DNA of 64,000 nucleotides from Francisella endosymbiont of Ornithodoros moubata (GTDB lineage: Bacteria; Pseudomonadota; Gammaproteobacteria; Francisellales; Francisellaceae), in contig LVCE01000002.1 of the NCBI GenBank assembly GCA_002095075.2, positions 124,001 to 188,000 of the forward strand. Direction: 5' to 3'. Shown here one piece after another: positions 9,114-17,750 of the stretch (its first letter is position 1; each line of letters begins with the position of its first letter). A model generated the notes under the pieces. That model worked only from the letters and a program-made list of their open reading frames with translations, was not told the origin of the DNA and did no database searches. A program made the translations under genes and the position numbers.

Positions 9114-10455
9114 AAAATGAAATTCTATCAGATAAGAAAGTTAAATTTTCTAGATCTATAAGTGCTTGAAGATCTGTTGGTTGAATCTTAGATATTTGCA
9201 TATGGTAACTATAGTTCATTCTGTTTAGAAATTCTAGCATTATAGTGGTATAGAATTGCTCACCAATATAAGCATCTTCGATATCTGAGTCTATAGATGG
9301 ATTATCTTAATTTCAATAATAATTGGTTTATTATCAACAATCGATACCATACAAACCATTGTCGATAGTTTTAGCTGCTTAAGTGCGATTTTATTACTGT
9401 CTGATCAACTTGATGAATCCAAATACTTCAGAGCTGCCGTGCTGAGTAGTTTTTTTATTATGATTAGTAATCTGCCAATGACCTTTTGCCATATAATATT
9501 TACATGCGTATATTGGTTTGTTGTTTAATATTCCGATACTCCAGTCAAAGTCAGTATAATAATATTTTTGTGCTATTCTTATCGAAGACTGCTCAAACAT
9601 ATCATTAAGGATTTGCTGTAGTTCTTTTGCGGAATTAGCTTTTTTGCCACCTTTTGAAAATGAGCCATCAGGGATTTTTAGGACTATTGGTAAGCCAAGC
9701 TCATCAATAAATTTTTGAGGTGAAAAACTTTCATCTTTGAAAATAAGTTTACCTTCCGGAGTTCGGATTTTATTTTTAATCATCAAATTATGTATATAAA
9801 CCTTATTAGTACAACAGGTTATAGATTTTGTATCACCAATAACCACAAGATTATTATCTTCTGCTTTTTTTGCAAAACTATAGCTATAATGATTAATTGA
9901 AGTCGATGTTCTAATAAAAAGTCTATCGTATTCAAGCAAATATATAATCATCTTTAGTAATTAAATCTGTATAAATGCCTAAACTATAAGCAGCTTTTTG
10001 AAAATTCTTAAGAGCATTACTTATTACTATGAGGCAATATCTCATCATGGTCATGTAATATCGCTAAATCATAATATAGTTCTTTTAAATTTTTCTCTTA
10101 CGCCAAACTTTACTACTAAATTTGTTTAGAGTATTTGCAAAAATTGTTTGTTCAGTATCACTAAGTGAATTTATGTGCCCTATAGTTATTTTTTTGATTT
10201 TCCATAAAGAATTTTGTTTTTCTAATATTACTTCTAATATTGGTGCAGGATATGTTTCAAATATTTTTTAGCTATTTTTTCAATACCTTTTATATTAGCA
10301 ACTCCAAAGAAAACCTTAATAGCTAAAAAATCCACATTTGAAGTGTTTAGTGATTTATGATCTTCTTTATTAGCTAGATTAGATAATAGAGTTTCTTCAA
10401 AATGGCTAATGCTATTTAAAGTTTCAATTGTTGGTATAATCGTATCTTTATTTGA
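9091..10455 (-). pseudogene. RimK-like ATP-grasp ligase, multiply frameshifted
   Basis: The longest open part (9951-9394) carries ATP-grasp features: VVIGDTKSITCCTNKVYIHN, the nucleotide segment GLPIVLKIPDGSFSKGGKK, FDWSIGILNNKPIYACKYYM and GHWQITNHN. Upstream pieces in other frames (DFLAIKVFFGVANIKGIEKI, IKKITIGHINSLSDTEQ, SSKVWRKR) and downstream pieces (KTIDNGLYGID, NPSIDSDIEDAYIGEQFY) rebuild the long RimK-like family with its extra N-terminal domain. RimK relatives add amino acids to peptides or proteins using ATP. I count at least four frameshifts. The N-terminus is lost where it meets the comEC relic near 10455. Confidence 0.75.
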
Positions 10456-10987
10456 ATGTGCTAGAAAACTATTTAAAATTCGCAGGTATTAAACAAATAG
10501 ATTATCTTATAATTGTTGATGGTGATAACAATCTAAATCTAAGTTTATTAGACAAATTACCGCGATTAAAATAGTTATTACAAATATATCTACTGCTGAG
10601 ATTGCACAAAAATGTAGCTATGCTAATAATTTTAAATTAAATAATCATTCATCAGTTAAGCTACTGTCAAATGCTTAAAGCTGCTTTGTTTCATTAAAGT
10701 ATCAAAAGAGTTTTATTGGCAGATAACACAAATGAAAAGGCTTAGCAGCAGCTCTACACCTTGTATAATAGAGTTATTCATCCACACATAATAATTACAC
10801 CAGCAATTTTAGATTCTTAAATCTAGGTGTAGATTATCTGATGTATATTTTTGATAGACCCTTAAAGTAGCAAAATTATAAGAATATTAATCTAAAGATT
10901 TTTGATACTTATGCAAATGGCGCGATAACTATTACGATTAATAATCATAATAGCACCACTATTAGTTCACAGTTGAAGCAATACTAA
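10455..10987 (+). pseudogene. ComEC/Rec2 C-terminal relic (DNA uptake channel)
   Basis: Readable fragments are YLKFAGIKQIDYLIIVDGDN (the metallo-beta-lactamase-like part where intact ComEC has a histidine/aspartate motif), LYNRVIHPHIIITP, NLGVDYLMYIFDR and KIFDTYANGAITITINN. These match the last part of ComEC, the inner-membrane channel for DNA uptake in natural transformation. Several stops and frameshifts are present. The membrane-channel domain is absent from the window. Only about the last 170 codons remain, starting abruptly next to the RimK-like relic. The call rests on remembered family features. Confidence 0.55.
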
Positions 10988-11146
10988 AGCGTTTCTAGTA
11001 AGAGATATATAACAATCATAACTTTAATACTGATTAAGCTAGGACTCAAAAAGTTAGTATTCGTTAATATTATCTCTATAGTCTTTTAAAAAGTTTTACA
11101 TAAATGATACTATTTAGATAGTGAATAACAATTTATAACAACATTA

Positions 11147-12043
11147 ATGATAAATATAGTGAAGTATGTCTACTATGCGCTATTTTCAGTAGTCTGTTTT
11201 GCATCTAGTGCAATTATTGCTTTTATACCAATATTTATTTTTTCGTTGGCTAAGCTTGTGATACCAATAAAACGAGTAAGGCATTTATGTACTTCAGTGG
11301 TAGAATTATCTGCAAGTTTATGGGTAAGTTTTGCTATTTTAATAACTAAATTATTTTCTCCAACAAAATTTGAGGTTGAGCAGAATGCAAAACTTGATAA
11401 TCAAGGATCTTACCTAATTATATGTAATCATAAAAGTTGGCTAGATACTTTTATACTGATGTTGGTATTTCATAAAAAAATAGCATTTCCTAAATTCTTT
11501 ATGAAATTTCAGGTATTTTTTATTCCGGTTTTAGGCTTGACTGCATGGGCACTAGAATTTCCGGCGATGAAACGTTATTCAAAAGAATATCTAAATCAAC
11601 ATCCAGAAAAAAGGGGTGAAGACCTACAAAAAACTCTAGCATATTGTAAAAAACTATCACCAAGGCCAACTACAATTGTAAATTTTATTGAGGGAACTAG
11701 GTTTACGTTATACAAAGCACTAAAAAGTAACTATAAAAATCTACTTAATCCCAAGGCTGGTGGAATAGCCGTAATTCTAAAAAGCTTATCAGATAGAATG
11801 GTTGGTATTTTAAATACAACAATAGTTTATGATAATCCAGAACAAAATTTATGGGATTTTATGGTTAGGAAAACAAAAAAGATAAAGATAAAAGTAGAAC
11901 TAATTCCTATAGCTGAAGTACCAGTAGGTGATTATTTTGGTAATGATAAAGATAAACACAACTTTCAACTTTGGTTGAATAAACTCTGGCACAATAATGA
12001 TCAATATATCTCAGAGCAGTCAATTAGAGATATAACAATTTAA
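11147..12043 (+). CDS. 1-acylglycerol-3-phosphate acyltransferase-like protein
   Basis: A 298-residue PlsC-type acyltransferase with an N-terminal membrane anchor (residues about 5-40). Motif I is NHKSWLDTF (His and Asp of HxxxxD), and motif III is NFIEGTRFT. The arrangement resembles the YihG/LCLAT subgroup, which has a longer C-terminus than PlsC. It would transfer an acyl group to lysophosphatidate, or reacylate phospholipids, at the inner membrane. A basic patch KTKKIKIKVELIPI lies near residues 240-255. It is intact between decayed regions and has no partner gene. Confidence 0.8.
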   Translation: MINIVKYVYYALFSVVCFASSAIIAFIPIFIFSLAKLVIPIKRVRHLCTSVVELSASLWVSFAILITKLFSPTKFEVEQNAKLDNQGSYLIICNHKSWLDTFILMLVFHKKIAFPKFFMKFQVFFIPVLGLTAWALEFPAMKRYSKEYLNQHPEKRGEDLQKTLAYCKKLSPRPTTIVNFIEGTRFTLYKALKSNYKNLLNPKAGGIAVILKSLSDRMVGILNTTIVYDNPEQNLWDFMVRKTKKIKIKVELIPIAEVPVGDYFGNDKDKHNFQLWLNKLWHNNDQYISEQSIRDITI

Positions 12044-12496
12044 TTAATACTCTATAGCTCTAATACCTCGCAAGTTGAGAGTTTTAACAAATACTTAGTC
12101 AACTTGAATTATCTGATAATGGTGTTAAATCAGTACTCTTTACAGAACAAACTTTAGATATTAGAGATTAATATTATAAGTGTTAAGTTGCGACCAATTA
12201 GATTGATGATTTACTTGAGCAAAAAAAATATTTGAGTGGTTATAGAACTTAATAGTTAGTAAAGGTGATATTTATGTGATTTTTTTAAAGAAAATGGAGC
12301 TACAATCAAGTCGTATAAATGATATATCTTTTTCAGATTGGCTATATCTAAAAACTTCAAAAAGCTTTTAATTGACTTAATTAACCTTAACTGTCGAATT
12401 AATAGGATGTTGATAAGTTTGTTATTTAACTAAAAGTTATGGTAGTGGTAGAGTGATCTATTATCCAAAAGATTATTTGATATCAAGAAAAAATTA
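12044..12496 (+). other. Degraded sequence with short peptide-like fragments, origin unknown
   Basis: No open reading frame of note covers this 453-base stretch. Short runs look coding-like on the plus strand (NGVKSVLFTEQTLDIRD near 12121-12171, IDDLLEQKKYLSGY near 12200-12240, YGSGRVIYYPKDYL near 12440-12485), split over frames and by stops. I read this as a dead gene that I cannot name. Confidence 0.35.
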
Positions 12497-13033
12497 TTAA
12501 TTTAATGTATGTGGTAACCAAGCAATTTCGACAAATAGGAATAACGCTGTGTAAATACCCATAAAGATAAAAGGCATATATATTTCTAATATTCTAATAG
12601 GCTTGAATGAACCTTTTTCTTCAGCAATGTGTTCTTCTGTTAACCATACCCTTGAAGGGAGGCGTCTTTCAAGTGACGGCACAATACTATTTTTTATTTG
12701 TATGTGGTGTCTGAAGAACCTAATAATTTTCCACCACGCATAACAAAACACCAATCCAGCAAAGTATGGGATACTAACAAGTATACCAGAAGGAGGATTT
12801 TCAACATTGATGTTGTTACTAATAGCTAAAGCAACGATACCAACTAGGACAAGGTTGAAAACCAAAAAGAATAAGTTAATAACAATCCTTCTGTAGCTAG
12901 TTCTATCTGTTAATTCAACATATATCCTATACTGTTCAATTAGCAGCGAGTTATATTGCTCATTTGATAAATTACTTTCATCCTCGTTATTCCATAACTT
13001 ATCTTGTATCTCTTTATGACTAATCTTTTCCAT
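12497..13033 (-). CDS. ripA: RipA-like cytoplasmic membrane protein
   Basis: A 178-residue protein with two pairs of hydrophobic segments (about 55-105 and 145-172) and a charged N-terminal region of about 50 residues. Features and neighbours (threonylcarbamoyl-AMP synthase, then rpsA) match RipA of Francisella tularensis, an inner-membrane protein reported as needed for growth in macrophages and for envelope homeostasis. I chose ATG 13033 (MEKISHKEIQ), which has AAAGGAATAAA just upstream. An in-frame ATG at 13057 would add eight residues and has no ribosome site. The biochemical function is unknown. Confidence 0.75.
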   Translation of the reverse strand: MEKISHKEIQDKLWNNEDESNLSNEQYNSLLIEQYRIYVELTDRTSYRRIVINLFFLVFNLVLVGIVALAISNNINVENPPSGILVSIPYFAGLVFCYAWWKIIRFFRHHIQIKNSIVPSLERRLPSRVWLTEEHIAEEKGSFKPIRILEIYMPFIFMGIYTALFLFVEIAWLPHTLN

Positions 13034-13126
13034 TTTATTCCTTTCTAATCCATACATTCAAAAGAATTGACACTGATAATGCTATTACATTTTAAGCTAT
13101 TTATCAAACTTTTCGTATATTAATAG

Positions 13127-13669
13127 TTATCTATATTGCTGCTCACTAATTATATCAATAATCCTAGATGGTTGTGAAGATTTAAATTCAGTTTCTAGTA
13201 TATAAATATTATCAAAGGTTTTATTTATCGATTTAGTGTTATTGATGAAATCCTCTCTAGATATATTAACGCTAGTTGAAATAATAGCATCATTAATATT
13301 TTGACAGATATAGGTTACTATATCAGTTGTTACTAAGCGTATTGCAATAGTTGTTTTACCACCAGTTAACCACTGAATATCCTTTTTACCTGGCACTATC
13401 CAAGTAGTTGGTTGAGGTTGTTTGGAGCATATTTTATCGATTTGCTCATTAGATATTTTAGTGGTATCTGCATATTTGAGTAAATGCTTATAGTTATGCG
13501 AGATTATAATAAATCCTTTGCTTGAGTCTCTTTTTTTTAAGTTTATAACTTTTGCTACTGCATCTTTAGAGATGCTGCAACTCAAGCCGTATACTGTATC
13601 TGTAGGGATACTAATAACCTTATCGTTTATTATTTCACTAATGATTTTATCCAAATCTTTTGTAAGCAT
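13127..13669 (-). CDS. tsaC: L-threonylcarbamoyladenylate synthase (YrdC/Sua5 domain)
   Basis: TsaC makes threonylcarbamoyl-AMP from threonine, bicarbonate and ATP, the first step of the t6A37 modification of ANN-decoding tRNAs. Visible motifs are ISIPTDTVYGLSCS (about residues 20-33), KRDSSKGFIII, QPTTWIVPG, IAIRLV and STSVNIS. The 180-residue length fits the short TsaC form, not the longer Sua5 form. It lies between ripA and the rpsA terminator on the same strand. Its own promoter is probably in the short gap 13670-13720. Confidence 0.88.
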   Translation of the reverse strand: MLTKDLDKIISEIINDKVISIPTDTVYGLSCSISKDAVAKVINLKKRDSSKGFIIISHNYKHLLKYADTTKISNEQIDKICSKQPQPTTWIVPGKKDIQWLTGGKTTIAIRLVTTDIVTYICQNINDAIISTSVNISREDFINNTKSINKTFDNIYILETEFKSSQPSRIIDIISEQQYR

Positions 13670-13720
13670 ATTCTGTTATGGTTCATGACTTAAACTGAGG
13701 ATATTTTAACATTTTAGAAA

Positions 13721-13760
13721 TAAAAAAACCTATAAGCTAATAAATCTATAGCTTATAGGT
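13721..13760 (-). terminator. Intrinsic terminator of rpsA
   Basis: A perfect 11-bp stem (ACCTATAAGCT 13728-13738 with AGCTTATAGGT 13750-13760) is followed on the minus strand by a run of seven T. It starts 34 bases past the rpsA stop. Confidence 0.85.
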
Positions 13761-13793
13761 CTAGAATTATTAGAGTATTAGTAAAAGTTAAAC

Positions 13794-15464
13794 TTACTTC
13801 TTGTTTAGTTGCTCTTTGATAAGGTCACCAAGAGTTGTAGGAGTCATTTGCTCTACTTTGTAGTTAGACTTGCTAGCTGCAGTATTATCTTCATCAACAG
13901 CTTTGATAGAAAGAGCAATACTTCTCTTCTTAGTGTCAATGTTAATAATTCTAGTTTCTATTTCTTGACCTTCACTTAACTCATCACGGACATCTTTTGT
14001 ATGCTCAGCAGAAATTTCAGAAATTCTGATGAAACCATCGATGTTGTTATCTTCATCAAGCGTAACTACCGCACCATTATCTTGTACTTTAGTCACTTTA
14101 CCTGTTACTAAAGAACCTTTAAGGTGGATATTTACAAAGTTCTTGAATGGGTCCTCAGAAAGTTGCTTCATACTAAGAGCAATTCTCTCAAGATCAGTGT
14201 TTACAGAAACTAATACAGCTTCTACTTCATCATTTTTCTTAAACTCTTTTATAGCTTTAGCTGGGTTATCCCATGCAACATCTGAAATATGTACAAGACC
14301 GTCAATACCGCCTTCAAGGCCGATAAACACACCGAATTCAGTGATTGATCTAATTTTACCAGTAACTTTATCATCTGGTTTGTAGTTTTTCTCAAACTCG
14401 CTCCAAGGATTAGGTCTGCACTGCTTGATACCAAGAGAGATTCTGTGGTTAACAGCATCTAGTTCAAGTACGATAACTTCAACTTCTTGACCGATAGATA
14501 CAGCTTTATGAGGATTAACGTTTTTGTTAGTCCAATCCATTTCAGATGTATGAACTAAACCTTCAATACCTTCTTTTAACTTAACAAAACAACCGTAGTC
14601 AGTGATGTTAGTTACTGTACCAATAAGCTTAGCACCTACAGGAAGCTCATTAGCGATATTTAACCATGGATCTTCACCAAGTTGCTTAATACCTAGAGAA
14701 ATTCTTTGTTTCTCTTTATCAAACTTGATTACTTTAACATCAATTTCTTGACCTATAGATAGTACATTTGTAGGGTGGCTGATTCTGCTCCAAGAGATAT
14801 CAGTGATGTGTAATAGACCATCAACACCGCCAAGATCGATAAACGCACCGAAATCTGTGATGTTTTTAACGATACCTTTAAGAACACTACCTTCAGAGAT
14901 TTTCTCTAACATAGCATCTCTATCGCCAGAGTTGTTCTCTTCGATAACTGCTTTTCTAGAAACAACGATATTATTTCTCTTAGTATCGATTTTAACAACT
15001 TTTAATTCGATATCTTTATCTTCTAAATGAGCTACATCTTTGATAGGTCTTGTGTCAACTAATGAACCAGGTAAGAATGCTCTTAAACCTTCAACATCAA
15101 TAGTGTAACCACCACGAACGTGATTAGTAATTTTACCAAGAACAGTTTCGTTGTTTTTGAAAGCTCTTTCAATTCTGTCCCAAAGCTCGATTTTTTTAGC
15201 TTTATCTCTTGATAATCTAGTTTCGCCGCAGCTGTTATCTAGAGCTTCTAGAACAACATTGATTTTATCACCAGCAGCTACTTCTAGCTCACCATTGCTA
15301 TTTTTTAAAGAAGACACAGAGATGAATGACTCTGATTTAAGACCAGCATCAATCATTGCGAATTCTTTGTCTATGCTTACTACAGTTGCTTCGATGATTT
15401 TACCTATTCTCATCTCTGTTTGCTTAAGAGATTGCTCAAATAGTTTTTTGAAATTTTCTGACAT
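13794..15464 (-). CDS. rpsA: 30S ribosomal protein S1
   Basis: S1 binds mRNA on the 30S subunit and helps start translation, above all on messages with weak ribosome sites. The 556-residue product carries six S1 (OB-fold) repeats. The clearest are GSVLKGIVKNITDFGAFIDL, LIGTVTNITDYGCFVKL, VTGKIRSITEFGVFIGL and GSLVTGKVTKVQDNGAVV. I chose ATG 15464 (MSENFKKLFEQS), preceded by GGAAATCAAAAA, in place of an upstream in-frame ATG at 15551 that would add 29 residues unlike S1. The length agrees with E. coli S1 (557). It is transcribed divergently from tadA. Confidence 0.96.
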   Translation of the reverse strand: MSENFKKLFEQSLKQTEMRIGKIIEATVVSIDKEFAMIDAGLKSESFISVSSLKNSNGELEVAAGDKINVVLEALDNSCGETRLSRDKAKKIELWDRIERAFKNNETVLGKITNHVRGGYTIDVEGLRAFLPGSLVDTRPIKDVAHLEDKDIELKVVKIDTKRNNIVVSRKAVIEENNSGDRDAMLEKISEGSVLKGIVKNITDFGAFIDLGGVDGLLHITDISWSRISHPTNVLSIGQEIDVKVIKFDKEKQRISLGIKQLGEDPWLNIANELPVGAKLIGTVTNITDYGCFVKLKEGIEGLVHTSEMDWTNKNVNPHKAVSIGQEVEVIVLELDAVNHRISLGIKQCRPNPWSEFEKNYKPDDKVTGKIRSITEFGVFIGLEGGIDGLVHISDVAWDNPAKAIKEFKKNDEVEAVLVSVNTDLERIALSMKQLSEDPFKNFVNIHLKGSLVTGKVTKVQDNGAVVTLDEDNNIDGFIRISEISAEHTKDVRDELSEGQEIETRIINIDTKKRSIALSIKAVDEDNTAASKSNYKVEQMTPTTLGDLIKEQLNKK

Positions 15465-15613
15465 TTTTTGATTTCCATTTCCAGTGTAGTTGGTTGTACA
15501 CAGTTTGCAAGTACCCACTGGTATTGTTATATAAAAAGTACTAGCAAACAATTATGTAACGTGTAATATTATCTAAGAGATAACAATTCTTCAAGAAGAA
15601 AATATTAAAACTT

Positions 15614-16075
15614 ATGTGTGATGATGCAAGTGATGATATTTTTTTTATGCAAAAAGCCTATGAGCAAGCATTATTAGCTCATCAAGCTGGTGAAGTTCCA
15701 ATAGGAGCAGTACTTGTTAAGGACTATCAAATAATTGCACAAAATTTTAACCAAACTATAATCTTAAATGATCCAACAGCGCATGCAGAAATCTTGGTTT
15801 TACGCTCAGCAGCAATAGAGCTAGGCAATTACAGATTAGTTAATACAAAATTGTATGTTACTTTAGAGCCATGTATAATGTGCTTAGGTGGTTTAATTCA
15901 GGCAAGAGTGTCTGAATTAATTTATGCTTGCGATGATAGTCGAGTAGGCGCTTTTTCACGTGAAAAGCTCCATAAGAATAAGAATATTAACCATAACCTT
16001 GGAATAACAGCCGGAGTAATGGCTGGTAAGTGTAGTAAACTTCTAAAGGATTTTTTTAAACAAAAAAGAAATTAG
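15614..16075 (+). CDS. tadA: tRNA-specific adenosine deaminase
   Basis: TadA converts A34 to inosine in the tRNA-Arg(ACG) anticodon. The 153-residue protein has the deaminase zinc site: TAHAE with His57 and catalytic Glu59, and LEPCIMC with Cys87 and Cys90. VPIGAVLV near residue 28 is also typical. It is four bases upstream of ddlB, so both are probably cotranscribed with the division genes. Confidence 0.92.
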   Translation: MCDDASDDIFFMQKAYEQALLAHQAGEVPIGAVLVKDYQIIAQNFNQTIILNDPTAHAEILVLRSAAIELGNYRLVNTKLYVTLEPCIMCLGGLIQARVSELIYACDDSRVGAFSREKLHKNKNINHNLGITAGVMAGKCSKLLKDFFKQKRN

Positions 16076-16078
16076 ATT

Positions 16079-16969
16079 ATGAAAAAGGAAAAAATTGTTG
16101 TTTTATATGGTGGTGATTCCCCAGAAAGAGAAGTTTCTTTGAAATCTGGTAAAGCAGTTTTGGACTCTTTACTAAGCCAGGGTTATGACGCCGTAGATCT
16201 AGATGCTAGTGGTAAAGAGCTAGTAGCAAAAATTCTTGAGTTAAAACCAGATAAATGTTTTATTGCATTGCATGGTGAAGATGGTGAGAATGGTAGGGTA
16301 TCAGCATTACTTGAGATGCTTGGAATTAAGCATACAAGCTCATCGATGAAATCATCGGTAATTACTATGGATAAAATGATTTCTAAAGAAATATGGATGT
16401 ATCATCGTATGCCTACACCGATGGCAAAATTTCTCACTGATAAATTAGTTGCAGAAGATGAGATTAGTTTTCCTGTTGCAGTTAAACCAAGTAGTGGTGG
16501 CTCAAGTATTGCTACTTTTAAAGTGAAATCTATACAAGAGCTCAAACAAGCCTATGAAGAAGCATCAAAATATGGTGAGGTGATGATTGAGCAGTGGGTG
16601 ACAGGTAAGGAAATTACTGTAGCTATTGTTAATGATGAAGTTTACTCTTCTGTTTGGATAGAGCCGCAAAATGAGTTTTACGATTATGAATCAAAGTATA
16701 GTGGTAAGTCAATCTATCACTCACCGAGTGGCTTATGTGAGCAAAAAGAGCTAGAGGTCCGCCAATTAGCTAAAAAGGCCTATGACTTGCTTGGCTGTAG
16801 AGGACATGCAAGAGTAGATTTTATCTATGATGATAGAGGTAACTTTTACATTATGGAGATAAACTCTTCACCAGGAATGACCGAGAATAGTCTATCGCCT
16901 AAGTCAGCAGCTGCAGAAGGAATTGATTTTGATAATTTTGTTAAGAGAATAATAGAACAGGCGCAATGA
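16079..16969 (+). CDS. ddlB: D-alanine-D-alanine ligase
   Basis: Ddl joins two D-alanines with ATP for the peptidoglycan peptide. The 296-residue protein has the ATP-grasp fold: YGGDSPEREVSLKSG at the start, FIALHGEDGENGRV (substrate site), PVAVKPSSGGSSIATFKV (nucleotide loop) and FYIMEINSSPGMTENS (magnesium ligands). Its place before ftsQ is the classical dcw-cluster position. The 3' end overlaps ftsQ by four bases (ATGA), indicating translational coupling. Confidence 0.95.
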   Translation: MKKEKIVVLYGGDSPEREVSLKSGKAVLDSLLSQGYDAVDLDASGKELVAKILELKPDKCFIALHGEDGENGRVSALLEMLGIKHTSSSMKSSVITMDKMISKEIWMYHRMPTPMAKFLTDKLVAEDEISFPVAVKPSSGGSSIATFKVKSIQELKQAYEEASKYGEVMIEQWVTGKEITVAIVNDEVYSSVWIEPQNEFYDYESKYSGKSIYHSPSGLCEQKELEVRQLAKKAYDLLGCRGHARVDFIYDDRGNFYIMEINSSPGMTENSLSPKSAAAEGIDFDNFVKRIIEQAQ

Positions 16970-17649
16970 CAAAAATTATCAAGAAGTTTTTAATATTAAG
17001 CTTTATACTATTAGTAATTTTAGGCTCTGCTATTTTTATTGTTGCTAAAACAGATAAAACAGTTTCAAAGATTGATGTTGTATCTAATGATGGGCTTATT
17101 TACATATCTAAGCAAGATTGGATCAATAAAATTGCTACGCTTGATAATAATCAATGGTTTGATGTTAATATTGCTAGTATTGAGAAATATATCTATTCAA
17201 TCGATGGTGTTGATTATACGCTAGTAAAAAAAGTGTGGCCATCGACATTAGTAATTTATTTATATGACCATAAGCCTGTAGCTTACTGGAATAATAATCA
17301 GATTCTTCTTGATAATATGCGAATCATCACCCCAGCGGTTTTTAACTATAATGGCGATTTACCATATATCCAAAGCAAAGATGATAGTAGTAAAGACTAT
17401 ATATATCAAACCTATAAAGAGTTAAATAGTATTTCCAAGCAAAATAATATGCAAATACTTAAAATATCTTATACTGGTAATCAATTTAGTATTTTACTTT
17501 CAGATGATATTGAAGTTGTGCTTGGCTCAGTTAAGTTGAAAAAGCACTTAGAATTATTTTTTAAATCTTATACAAAAGTTAAAAATTATAAATCAGTTAA
17601 ATATTTTGACATGCGTTATAGTGATGGTTTTGCAGTAAAGTATAAATAG
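16966..17649 (+). CDS. ftsQ: Cell division protein FtsQ
   Basis: FtsQ is a bitopic divisome protein that links early and late division proteins through FtsB and FtsL. The 227-residue protein has one N-terminal membrane helix (about residues 7-28), then a POTRA-like part (VSKIDVVSNDGLIYISKQDW and WFDVNIASIEKYI) and the beta domain with VKKVWPSTLVIYLYDHKPVA. The last segment is the most FtsQ-like. It is small but in the normal range. It follows ddlB with a four-base overlap; ftsA is 101 bases downstream behind its own promoter. Confidence 0.9.
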   Translation: MTKIIKKFLILSFILLVILGSAIFIVAKTDKTVSKIDVVSNDGLIYISKQDWINKIATLDNNQWFDVNIASIEKYIYSIDGVDYTLVKKVWPSTLVIYLYDHKPVAYWNNNQILLDNMRIITPAVFNYNGDLPYIQSKDDSSKDYIYQTYKELNSISKQNNMQILKISYTGNQFSILLSDDIEVVLGSVKLKKHLELFFKSYTKVKNYKSVKYFDMRYSDGFAVKYK

Positions 17650-17665
17650 AAAAGCATTTATTTTA

Positions 17666-17694
17666 TTGGTTTTCTATGATAATAAGCTTATAAT
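17666..17694 (+). promoter_or_regulatory. Probable sigma70 promoter for ftsA-ftsZ
   Basis: TTGGTT (17666-17671) and TATAAT (17689-17694) are 17 bases apart in the 101-base ftsQ-ftsA gap, 57 bases before the ftsA start. The -10 box is a perfect consensus and the -35 box is partial. Confidence 0.55.
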
Positions 17695-17750
17695 GTAATG
17701 TCAGTATATAGTTAAGTAAAGTTATCTGTCTTTGAATTGGGGCTAATTAA

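Noticed and set aside
14029-15471. Several plus-strand frames of 70-118 codons
   Set aside because: They are antisense shadows of rpsA, which has strong family motifs throughout.
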